Source: an uncultured Planctomycetia bacterium
GTDB lineage: Bacteria; Planctomycetota; UBA1135; GCA-002686595
Reading direction: 5' to 3'
Assembly: GCA_938003765.1 (NCBI GenBank)
Contig: CALKYE010000079.1
Span: 1 to 8,567 of the forward strand
DNA: 8,567 nucleotides
The translations under genes were made by a program, and so were the position numbers. Below, piece by piece: positions 1 through 6,409 of the stretch. Position 1 is the first letter of the stretch; every line of letters starts with the position of its first letter. Below the pieces are notes generated by a model that saw only the letters and a program-made list of their open reading frames with translations, searched no databases and had not been told where the DNA came from.

Positions 1-1133
1 AGCGCGAACAGACTCGCGGCGAAGATCGCCGCCGTCGGCAGATCGCGAACGCAGTCGGGGGCCAGCAGCAGCGTCGTCGCGCCGATCAGGCCCACGACTC
101 CGGCCGTTACGCCGGCGAGCGCGTGTTGCAGCGCGCTGTGGTTCATCAGGCGCTCGAGGTGCTCGTGGCCGATCAGCGTGATGCCGAAGGCTGGCAGGAA
201 CACGCCCGCGGTCAGCGCGAGCGCGCCGAGCGGGCCGCCGGCGAGGTAGCCGACGAACGTGGCGAAGATGATCAGCGGCGCGGGCAGGACTCCGCCGAGG
301 GCGACGCCGTCGAGGAACTGCTCGCGCGTCAGCCAGCCACCGAGTTCCACCGAGTCGTGCAGCAGGAACGGAATCGCCGTGTACGCGCCGCCGAAGGTGA
401 GCAGGCCAGTGCGCAGGCCCGCGCCGAATAGCGCGGAGTGGCTCGGCGCGAGCGGAGCGGGTCGCGTGGGATCCGCGCTCTCGGGGATCGCGCCGAGCAG
501 GTTGGTGAGCGAGCTCGCCACGACGGCGGCGGCGACCAGCGAAAGGATCACGAGGAGCGCGCGTCGTTGTCTCGCCAGCGCGTGATACGCCAGGCCCGCG
601 AGCAACAGCACTCCCGCGAAGTGCGTTCCCGCGAGCGTGGCTCCACCGGCGAGCAGCGCGATGGCCACGAGGCGCTTGTCGTGGAGCGCGTGGCCCGCGA
701 TGCGATGCACCGCGCGCACGATCAGCGCGAGGACGGCGGCTTGCACGCCGGCGAACACGGGCGCGAGCTGCGGCGTCGCGATGCCGTAGGTCACGTACAC
801 CCACGAGAGCGCGAACATCAGCACGAACCCGGGGAGCATGAAGCCCAGACCGGCGAGCACTCCGCCGATTCGGCCGCGCGCCAGCGTGCCGAAGTACACG
901 CACAGCTCGTGCGCCTCGGGACCGGGCAGCAACTGATAGACGGCGTAGGCGCGGTTGAAGCGCTCGGGCTCGATCCAGCGTTCCTCGTCGACCAGCTCGC
1001 GCTTGACCATCGCGATCTGCGCGACCGGCCCGCCCCAGGCGAGCGCGCCGAAGCGCAGGAAGCGGAGAAACAACGCCAGCAGCGGCTGGCGAGGAATTCC
1101 GTACGCGCCGTGCTGCGCCGGGCGCTCGCTCAC
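1..1133 (-). CDS. chrA: ChrA-type chromate/anion transporter, 3' end cut by the window edge
   Basis: Inner-membrane transporter of the CHR family, whose characterised members export chromate. I translated 377 codons with no stop, so the gene continues past position 1; two-domain members are usually about 390-450 residues, so little is missing. The family's two homologous halves are visible. The first has FGALAWGGPVAQIAMVKREL at residues 28-47 and YQLLPGPEAHELCVYFG at 66-82. The second has GLLTFGGAYTAIPFLL at 243-258, a W-x4-QFLDGVALG stretch near 267-280 and PAPLIIFATFVGY at 284-296. Many Ala/Leu/Val hydrophobic segments lie between. A GTG start at 1133 is chosen because the frame hits a stop 18 codons upstream with no ATG between, and the N-terminus (MSERPAQHG) is typical. 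No clear Shine-Dalgarno is seen. It lies 40 bp after the U32 gene on the same strand, probably in one transcript. Family assignment is strong; chromate as the physiological substrate is inferred. Confidence 0.92.
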   Translation of the reverse strand, partial: MSERPAQHGAYGIPRQPLLALFLRFLRFGALAWGGPVAQIAMVKRELVDEERWIEPERFNRAYAVYQLLPGPEAHELCVYFGTLARGRIGGVLAGLGFMLPGFVLMFALSWVYVTYGIATPQLAPVFAGVQAAVLALIVRAVHRIAGHALHDKRLVAIALLAGGATLAGTHFAGVLLLAGLAYHALARQRRALLVILSLVAAAVVASSLTNLLGAIPESADPTRPAPLAPSHSALFGAGLRTGLLTFGGAYTAIPFLLHDSVELGGWLTREQFLDGVALGGVLPAPLIIFATFVGYLAGGPLGALALTAGVFLPAFGITLIGHEHLERLMNHSALQHALAGVTAGVVGLIGATTLLLAPDCVRDLPTAAIFAASLFA

Positions 1134-1173
1134 GGCGCGCTGCGCTTCGCCCGAGGCATGGCGACACCCAAGA

Positions 1174-3834
1174 TCAGCGCTCCATCAGCGCCATCGGCGC
1201 GCTCGACACGCCCAGATGGGCCTTCGCCGCAGCGATTCGCAGCGCGTCGTCGGCGCCGATGCGCCCGCCCAGCAGGTCCGCGAACGCGCGGAGGATCTGC
1301 GCGGACTCGGCGCGCGACTCGCGTACGAACTCGACGCGGAAGCGACGCACGCCACGCGCGAGCAGCGCGGGCGCGAGGCGCGCGCACGACTGCGCCTCGC
1401 TGTTGAAGACCGTGTTGCGACAGCCGACGTCGACGATCACCGGGTGCGCGCGCTGGGTGTGGTCGCGCAGGGAGAGCTCGTGGCTCTCGCACGGCCGGCC
1501 GCAGGTGCGGTGGTCGCGGCCATTGGAGAGCAGGTGCGAGTAGACGCAGTGCTCGGTGTGGAACGTCGGGATGCGGTGGAACAGCGTGAGCGTGAAGCGC
1601 GAGGGCTCGGCCTGGTCGAGCAGCGCTTCGAGCTGCGCGCGATCGAGGTCGTACGAGGGCGTGAGCGTGTCGAGCCCGCGCTCGAACAGCTCCGCCGCCG
1701 TGATCGAGTTGGTGACGTTGAGCGAGAAGTCGCCGTGCAGCAGCGGTCGCAGCGCAGCGTCGGAGCTCGCGCGCAACGCTTGGAAGTGAACCAGCGCGCC
1801 CCAGTGGCGCACGAGCACCGCGTCGGGGTCGAGCGCGGCGAGTCGACGGTCGTAGCCTTCCTCGCCGGGCTTCTGCACGCGCACCGTCGCGAGCGTGATG
1901 CGCAAGCCGGCGGCGCGCGCCCGGGACACGGCGTGGCCCAGCCCGACGAGCTCCATCCAGTCGAGCTCGACCTCGCGCACGCCAGCCTCGATGGCGGCTT
2001 CGAGCTGTTCGCTCGAACGACACAGCGCGACGAGTTCGGGCTGATCGGGCGGCGTCCACGCGCTGGCCCGCACGCTGCGCGCGCGACTTCGCAGGCGCGG
2101 AGCGACAGGCTCGCTCGCGACGAGGCGCTGCGGCCCGCGCTCGATCTGCGGTGTGAGCTCGCCCACGAGCGTGCGGCGCAGCGCCTTCAACTCCGACACC
2201 GGCAGGTGCAAGCCCGGCTCCAGCGCGCTCAGCTCGAGCGCACCCAGACGCAGCGGCGTCCCGCCGAACGCGCACAGCTTCTCGCGCAAGAGCGCCTCGT
2301 CGAGTCCGCGCGAGGACGAACGCTCCAGCGCAATCGTGCTCGTCGCCTGCGCGTACGCGTGACCGGCCGCGGCCCGCACTTCGAGCGGCTCGCCCGCAAC
2401 TCCGCGCACGACGAGCGCCACTTCGACGCGACCTTGCGGTTCGTCGGCCTCGAGCGTGCGCTCGACCTCGCGCGCGATGCGCGGGTCGGAACTCACCCAC
2501 ACGCGCTGGCCGGGCGTCACGCGCGTGAGATCGGGCCCGGGCCGACCGAAGCGCAGTCGCCAACCGCGCGCGTCGCGCTCGACCTCGAAGATCGGTCCGC
2601 CGGGCTCGTCCTTGTCCTCGGGCCGGCCGGCGTCGAACACGACGCCCATGCCAGCGCGCGGCTCGAGCTCCGCAGCTGCGGGACCGCTGCTCGCGTCATC
2701 GGGGCCGCCCAGTCCGTGCAGCGCGCTCGACGGGACACCGCTCGGCGCGTTCGCGCGACCGTCGGACGCGCGCGCTCCGGTCCAAGGCCGTCCGTCGGCC
2801 ACGCGCTCGACGAGCACTTCGTCGCGGCCGACGCGCGCCACTCGACCGAGCAGCACGCCGCGGCTCTTCGGGAAGCGTCCCTCGACGAGCGTCTGGTGAT
2901 CGCTGCCGCCCAGGAAGCCGTCGCTGAAGCCGCGCGTGTACGCGAGGCTCGTGCGCAACAGATCGCTCTGCGCGCGGAGCACGTCGGCGTCGCGCGCGCC
3001 GCGCTCGCTCGCGACGGCGTCGACCCAACGGCGGTACATCTCGGTCGCCGTCGCGACGTAGACGGGTCCCTTCTGGCGGCCTTCGATCTTCAGGCCGTGC
3101 ACGCCGATGTCGACCAGGTCTTCGACCGCGCGCAGGCCGGCGAGGTCCTTGGGCGAGAGCAGGTACTTCACGTCGCCCAGCTCGCGCGTCTCGCCGTCGA
3201 GCACGAGCTCGTACGGCATGCGGCACGACTGCGCGCACTGCCCGCGATTGGCGGAACGCCCGCCCCAGGCCTCCGAAGTCAGGCACTGGCCCGACCACGC
3301 GACGCACAGGGCGCCGTGGATGAAGACCTCGAGTTCGACGTCGCTGCGTTCCGCGAACTGGCGCAGCTCGGCGACGCTGAGTTCGCGCGGCGCGACGACG
3401 CGCGTGGCGCCGAGGCTCTGAGCGAAGCGCGCGCCCTCCGCGCTCGAGATCGTCATCTGCGTGCTGGCGTGCACTTCGAGCCGAGGGCACAGCTCGCGCG
3501 CGAGCACCGCGACGGCGGGATCCTGCACGATCAGCGCGTCGACACCGGCGAGCGCCGCCGCGCGCACGACGCGCTCGACGAACTCGAGCTCGGGCTCGAA
3601 CACGAGCGTGTTGACCGCCAGGTACGCCCGCGCGCCGGCGCGGTGGATGCGCGCGACGGTCTCGTGCAGGTTGGCGAGCTCGAAATTCCCGGCCCGCGCG
3701 CGCGCGTTGAAGCCCTCGGAGAGTCCGAAGTAGACCGCGTCCGCGCCGCTGGCGAGCGCCGCCTTCAACGCCTCGAGATCCCCGGCCGGGGCGAGCACTT
3801 CAGGCTTGCGGCGTCGACGCACGGGGGCGGACAT
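1174..3834 (-). CDS. Tandem peptidase U32 family protein, RlhA-like (probable Fe-S RNA hydroxylase)
   Basis: An 886-residue U32 protein. Families with known function (RlhA on 23S rRNA C2501, TrhP on tRNA U34, UbiU/UbiV on ubiquinone) are Fe-S-dependent hydroxylases rather than proteases. The N-terminal U32 domain (about 11-340) opens with PEVLAPAGDLEALKAAL and carries C177, C184, C200 and C204 in the ALCVAWSGQC and NRGQCAQSCRMPY motifs, plus KIEGR at 249-253. A Gly/Ala/Ser/Pro-rich insert occupies about 350-415. Residues about 465-560 resemble the DUF3656/collagenase-like domain, ending LPVSELKALRRTL. The C-terminal part (about 598-886) is a second U32-like half with C763, C778, C782 and C805 (EHCVYS, CGRPC, GCRNTVFN). 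E. coli RlhA is 653 residues and, as I recall, lacks this last part. The ATG at 3834 is preferred; an in-frame ATG at 3852 would add six residues, and neither has a good Shine-Dalgarno. The family is certain; the substrate is not known. Confidence 0.93.
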   Translation of the reverse strand: MSAPVRRRRKPEVLAPAGDLEALKAALASGADAVYFGLSEGFNARARAGNFELANLHETVARIHRAGARAYLAVNTLVFEPELEFVERVVRAAALAGVDALIVQDPAVAVLARELCPRLEVHASTQMTISSAEGARFAQSLGATRVVAPRELSVAELRQFAERSDVELEVFIHGALCVAWSGQCLTSEAWGGRSANRGQCAQSCRMPYELVLDGETRELGDVKYLLSPKDLAGLRAVEDLVDIGVHGLKIEGRQKGPVYVATATEMYRRWVDAVASERGARDADVLRAQSDLLRTSLAYTRGFSDGFLGGSDHQTLVEGRFPKSRGVLLGRVARVGRDEVLVERVADGRPWTGARASDGRANAPSGVPSSALHGLGGPDDASSGPAAAELEPRAGMGVVFDAGRPEDKDEPGGPIFEVERDARGWRLRFGRPGPDLTRVTPGQRVWVSSDPRIAREVERTLEADEPQGRVEVALVVRGVAGEPLEVRAAAGHAYAQATSTIALERSSSRGLDEALLREKLCAFGGTPLRLGALELSALEPGLHLPVSELKALRRTLVGELTPQIERGPQRLVASEPVAPRLRSRARSVRASAWTPPDQPELVALCRSSEQLEAAIEAGVREVELDWMELVGLGHAVSRARAAGLRITLATVRVQKPGEEGYDRRLAALDPDAVLVRHWGALVHFQALRASSDAALRPLLHGDFSLNVTNSITAAELFERGLDTLTPSYDLDRAQLEALLDQAEPSRFTLTLFHRIPTFHTEHCVYSHLLSNGRDHRTCGRPCESHELSLRDHTQRAHPVIVDVGCRNTVFNSEAQSCARLAPALLARGVRRFRVEFVRESRAESAQILRAFADLLGGRIGADDALRIAAAKAHLGVSSAPMALMER

Positions 3835-3861
3835 GCTGCGCGAAGTTAGCATCCCTGGCGC

Positions 3862-4194
3862 ATGGCCTCGAAGTCGAGCTCCCGACCCAGCGCCGCGCGT
3901 GTGCGCGAGCTGCGCGGACGCATGGACCGGTTGAACCTCGAGCTGCTGGCGCTGATCGAGCAGCGCGTGCAGCTCGCGGTGCGGATCGGGCGCGCGAAAC
4001 AGTCGCTCGGCCTGCCGGCGGTCGACCCAAAGCGCGAGCGCGAGATGCGCGCGCGACTGCTGAAGTCGGCGAGCGGCTCGCTGTCCCCAGCCGAGCTCGA
4101 GCGCGTGTTCCGTGCGATCCTCGCGGCCTCGCGCCGCGCCGTCGTGCGAGACCGCCGCGGCGCCGGAGTGAAGCCCCGAGCCAGGCGCGAGTGA
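3862..4194 (+). CDS. Chorismate mutase, AroQ class (type II)
   Basis: Monofunctional all-helical chorismate mutase of 110 residues, converting chorismate to prephenate for Phe/Tyr synthesis in the cytoplasm. By hand alignment to the E. coli P-protein mutase domain, the active-site residues R11, R28, K39, D48, R51, E52 and S84 correspond to R18, R35, K46, D55, R58, E59 and S90 here. The diagnostic pattern MDRLNLELLALIEQR (21-35) followed by IGRAK and VDPKREREM is intact. The residue aligning with E. coli Q88 appears to be V94, which may reflect a different active-site variant or a small alignment shift. The C-terminal 15 residues are basic and probably disordered. There is no fused prephenate dehydratase, dehydrogenase or DAHP synthase. 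The ATG at 3862 lacks a clear Shine-Dalgarno; the start lies only 27 bp from the divergent U32 start. That neighbour uses prephenate-linked chemistry in its characterised relatives, so a functional link is possible. Confidence 0.93.
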   Translation: MASKSSSRPSAARVRELRGRMDRLNLELLALIEQRVQLAVRIGRAKQSLGLPAVDPKREREMRARLLKSASGSLSPAELERVFRAILAASRRAVVRDRRGAGVKPRARRE

Positions 4195-4239
4195 AACGAA
4201 CGCTCGCGAACTCCGATGCCTCGCAGGGCGCAGCCGGTC

Positions 4240-4248
4240 GGGAGGGAG
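4240..4248 (+). promoter_or_regulatory. Strong ribosome binding site ahead of the 14-codon micro-ORF
   Basis: The purine run GGGAGGGAG contains GGAGG at 4241-4245, six bases before the ATG at 4252. It is the best Shine-Dalgarno match in the chorismate mutase/anchored-protein gap and is the main reason to take the micro-ORF seriously. The alternative is a chance purine run in GC-rich DNA. Confidence 0.45.
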
Positions 4249-4251
4249 CCA

Positions 4252-4296
4252 ATGAACACCAGTGACCACGAAGTCCAGACGCGGAGGCGGCGATGA
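4252..4296 (+). CDS. Candidate 14-residue leader peptide, translationally coupled to the downstream gene
   Basis: This reads MNTSDHEVQTRRRR and then TGA. Its stop overlaps the next gene's ATG in the ATGA arrangement typical of translational coupling, and it has a strong Shine-Dalgarno six bases upstream. The four terminal arginine codons (CGG AGG CGG CGA) contain the downstream gene's own Shine-Dalgarno, so the Arg run may simply be a by-product of that site. An in-frame ATG at 4216 would make it 26 residues but has no ribosome binding site. The frame is also the one used by chorismate mutase before its stop at 4192-4194. I do not recognise the peptide. It could be a leader controlling the anchored-protein gene, or a coincidence. 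Confidence 0.35.
   Translation: MNTSDHEVQTRRRR
4283..4287 (+). promoter_or_regulatory. Ribosome binding site of the anchored repeat protein
   Basis: GGAGG stands five bases before the ATG at 4293 and fixes that start. The site lies inside the last codons of the candidate leader micro-ORF, so ribosomes translating the micro-ORF would cross or occlude it. Confidence 0.6.
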
Positions 4297-6266
4297 ATCG
4301 CGCGGCGATGTTGGCCGGAGTCGCACTCGCCGCGATCGCGATGGTGAGCGCGTGGTTCTTGCTGGCGGGCGAGGAGCACGTCACGCCCGCGGCTGAACGC
4401 GAAGTCGCGCTCGAGTCGCGCTCCGCTTCCGCGCCGGAGTCTTCACCCGAGACGACGCCCGCCGCGAATGCGACGGCGCGCAGCGAGACAGCGCCCGTGA
4501 CCGTGCGCGACGACGCGCGCGAGCCGGCGGCGTCGAGCGCGACCGAGGCTTCCGCGGCGGAGTGGCGACTCGCCGTGTTCACCGAAGCGGACGCCGCCGT
4601 TCGCGGCGCGACGGTCGCGGTGCTCGAGGCGAGCGGCGCCACGTGGGACGCGAACACCGACGAGGACGGCGCCGTGCGCGCGCCCGAGGCGGACGGCGAG
4701 GCGCAGGTCTTCGTCGCGGCGGCCGGTCGCCCGTTGGAGCGCTTCCTGATCTCGCGTGCGGCCGGCGGGCACTCGGTGCGGTTGTCCCAAGCGTTCACGC
4801 AGCTCGCCGGCATCGTCACGGTAGGCGGCGTCGCGCCTCACGCGCCGCTCACCGTGTTCTTCGAACCGCGCCCGGCGCCGTTCGCGGAGCTCGAGCTGCC
4901 CGAGGCGCTGAGGCGCAAGCTAGATGTTGCGGCGCGACGGTCCGCGGCGACCGACGAGGCCGGCCGCTTCGCGGTCGATGGAGTCCCCCTCGACTGGAGC
5001 GGCAACGCGGTGGCGCCGCGCGGACACGCCGTGCGTCGGCGCGATCCCAACGAGTCGCCGCAGCGCCGCATCGCCATCGAGCGACCTTCGACAGCGCTGG
5101 TGCTCGAGTTCGAGCGCCTTCCGCACCTGGTCGGCCGCTTCGTCGACGAGGCGGGCGCTCCAGCTCCCGCCGGTTCGACGCTGCGCGCAGCGATCCACAA
5201 CCCCGGCGGACGCTCCATCTCCAGTTCGACCACGCCGCTCGACGCCGACGGACGCTTCGAGATCGCACTGCGCGAGGCGCGCGTTCAGAGCGTCGAACTC
5301 GCCCTCGAGTGCGACAGCGGGCAGTTGAAGCAGACCTTCAGCGGGGAGGAGCTGCGCCTCGACGCCCGCGGCGACCTCGACGCCGGCACGCTCGTGCTGT
5401 CGCCGCGCACGCCGTTGCGCTTGCGCGTGCTCGATTGGGAAGGAGTGGCGCTGTCCAAGGCCAAGGCGCGCGTCGTCGGCGACAGCGACTGGAGCGAGAC
5501 GGATTCGAGCGGCGAGTGCGTGGTGAAGACCGCCGCCGCGGGCGCGTCGACGGTCAGGGTGGTCGCGCGGGGATTCTCGGAAGAACGACTCTCCCTGCAA
5601 CTGCCCATGGACGAGGTCGTCGAGGTCCGCATGCGACGCGCCAATCGGCTCGAGCTCGAGCTCGTCGACGCCATGAACGCTCCGCTGCGTCACGTCCTGG
5701 TGCGCGTCGAGAGCACGGGCGAGCCGCTGTTCCGCGCCTCGAACGCCTGGTATCCCGACGGCGAGTCGCACGAGCTCCTGCGCGGAACGTTCGCAGGCGG
5801 AGGCGAGGACGTGCGCGAGCCCCGGCGCGGCTGGTTCGACGCGCAGCCGACCGAGGGCGGACAGATCGCGGTCGAAGGGCTTTCACCGCGCGCCGCGCTC
5901 AAGGTCTCCGTGCTCGATCAACTCGGTCAACTGCTGCTCGAACGAGACCTTGCGGCGCTCGGCGAGGCTGAGCAGCGCGTCGAACGGCTGCGGATCGACA
6001 CTCCGCTGTTGCAGCTCACGGGCCGGGTGACCGACACCTTGGGACAGCCGATCGGCGGCGCGAACCTGCAGTTGGCGAGCCCCGAGCCGTACGGCGATCC
6101 GCTCTCGACGCGCAGCGATTCGAGTGGTCGTTACACGTTCCGCGGACTGTCCGGCGCCCGCGTGCGCCTGCAGGTCGGCGCGGAGGGCTTCGTCGCGCGA
6201 ACCCAGCTCGACGTGGAGCTGCGCGCGCCCGTGAACCAGTTCGATCTGGTGCTCGAGAAGCGCTGA
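4293..6266 (+). CDS. Membrane-anchored protein with about six carboxypeptidase-regulatory-like (transthyretin-fold) repeats
   Basis: A 657-residue envelope protein of unknown function. Residues 5-25 form one hydrophobic segment (LAGVALAAIAMVSAWFLLAG) with no lipobox or clear cleavage site, so it is probably an uncleaved anchor with the rest outside the cytoplasmic membrane. Residues 26-88 are a Ala/Ser/Glu/Thr/Pro-rich linker. The remainder is beta-rich with a recurring D-x-x-G-(R)-(F/V) turn at about 122 (DEDGAVRAP), 220 (TDEAGRFAV), 317 (DADGRFEIA), 403 (TDSSGECVV), 523 (a weak version) and 608 (SDSSGRYTFRGL). The spacing of roughly 85-120 residues fits tandem prealbumin-like domains. The last unit (about 575-657, LTGRVTDTLGQPIGGANLQL) is the most canonical carboxypeptidase-regulatory-like domain. 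No catalytic domain is seen. Such repeats usually act as structural or adhesion modules. Transcription from the chorismate mutase promoter is possible across the 98-bp gap. Confidence 0.85.
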   Translation: MNRAAMLAGVALAAIAMVSAWFLLAGEEHVTPAAEREVALESRSASAPESSPETTPAANATARSETAPVTVRDDAREPAASSATEASAAEWRLAVFTEADAAVRGATVAVLEASGATWDANTDEDGAVRAPEADGEAQVFVAAAGRPLERFLISRAAGGHSVRLSQAFTQLAGIVTVGGVAPHAPLTVFFEPRPAPFAELELPEALRRKLDVAARRSAATDEAGRFAVDGVPLDWSGNAVAPRGHAVRRRDPNESPQRRIAIERPSTALVLEFERLPHLVGRFVDEAGAPAPAGSTLRAAIHNPGGRSISSSTTPLDADGRFEIALREARVQSVELALECDSGQLKQTFSGEELRLDARGDLDAGTLVLSPRTPLRLRVLDWEGVALSKAKARVVGDSDWSETDSSGECVVKTAAAGASTVRVVARGFSEERLSLQLPMDEVVEVRMRRANRLELELVDAMNAPLRHVLVRVESTGEPLFRASNAWYPDGESHELLRGTFAGGGEDVREPRRGWFDAQPTEGGQIAVEGLSPRAALKVSVLDQLGQLLLERDLAALGEAEQRVERLRIDTPLLQLTGRVTDTLGQPIGGANLQLASPEPYGDPLSTRSDSSGRYTFRGLSGARVRLQVGAEGFVARTQLDVELRAPVNQFDLVLEKR

Positions 6267-6281
6267 CGACTCGCCCGCGAT

Positions 6282-6308
6282 CGATTGCGCTGCCGAGCGT
6301 GGCAATCG
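6282..6308 (+). terminator. Inverted repeat just after the anchored repeat-protein gene (candidate terminator hairpin)
   Basis: CGATTGC (6282-6288) pairs perfectly with GCAATCG (6302-6308) around a 13-base loop, starting 16 bases after the stop codon. No T-run follows, so it is not a textbook Rho-independent terminator. It could be an mRNA 3'-end stabiliser or a chance repeat. Confidence 0.3.
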
Positions 6309-6344
6309 CTCCGCGCGAAGCGTGAAGTGTCGCGCGTAACGAAC

Positions 6345-6374
6345 GGGCGGCGAGTCCCCATCAGTCGCCGGCCC
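6345..6374 (+). other. GC-rich hairpin in the leader region of the SPFH gene
   Basis: GGGCGGCGA (6345-6353) can pair with TCGCCGGCCC (6365-6374): six continuous pairs, a one-base bulge, then three more, around an 11-base loop. It ends 23 bases before the SPFH ribosome binding site. It may terminate upstream transcription or fold in the SPFH 5' leader; no T-run follows. The rest of the 143-bp gap (6267-6409) shows no promoter I can defend. Confidence 0.25.
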
Positions 6375-6397
6375 TTCGCTCGCATCCGCTCCCGCTT

Positions 6398-6402
6398 GGA
6401 GA
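6398..6402 (+). promoter_or_regulatory. Ribosome binding site of the SPFH gene
   Basis: GGAGA lies seven bases before the ATG at 6410 and supports that start. The protein also begins at the expected place for the family. Confidence 0.55.
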
Positions 6403-6409
6403 CCCACGA

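Noticed and set aside
1134..1173. A separate small gene or regulatory element between the U32 stop and the chrA start
   Set aside because: The 40-bp gap has no hairpin, clear RBS or open frame of its own. An ATG near 1160 opens only nine codons and has no supporting signal.
438..1406. Plus-strand open frame opposite the ChrA gene
   Set aside because: Arg/Glu/His-rich shadow translation with no motif; the minus strand encodes a clear ChrA protein with both conserved halves.
955..3849. A 964-codon open frame on the plus strand, opposite the U32 gene
   Set aside because: Its translation is Arg/Ala/Glu-rich low complexity with no recognisable motif, while the minus-strand frame gives a clear U32 family protein. 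Long antisense frames are expected at this GC content.
4192..4296. Stop-codon readthrough joining chorismate mutase to the in-frame micro-ORF
   Set aside because: The two share a frame, but nothing seen around the TGA (no stem-loop or known context) argues for readthrough, and the chorismate mutase is already full length.
3835..4326. Extension of the U32 frame upstream of 3834 as far as 4326
   Set aside because: The added residues run antisense through chorismate mutase and look like shadow sequence. U32 homology begins about ten residues after the ATG at 3834.
4562..5971. A 469-codon plus-strand frame inside the anchored repeat-protein gene
   Set aside because: Almost entirely Arg/Ala/Gly with no domain; the chosen frame has a good RBS, a membrane anchor and beta-domain motifs.
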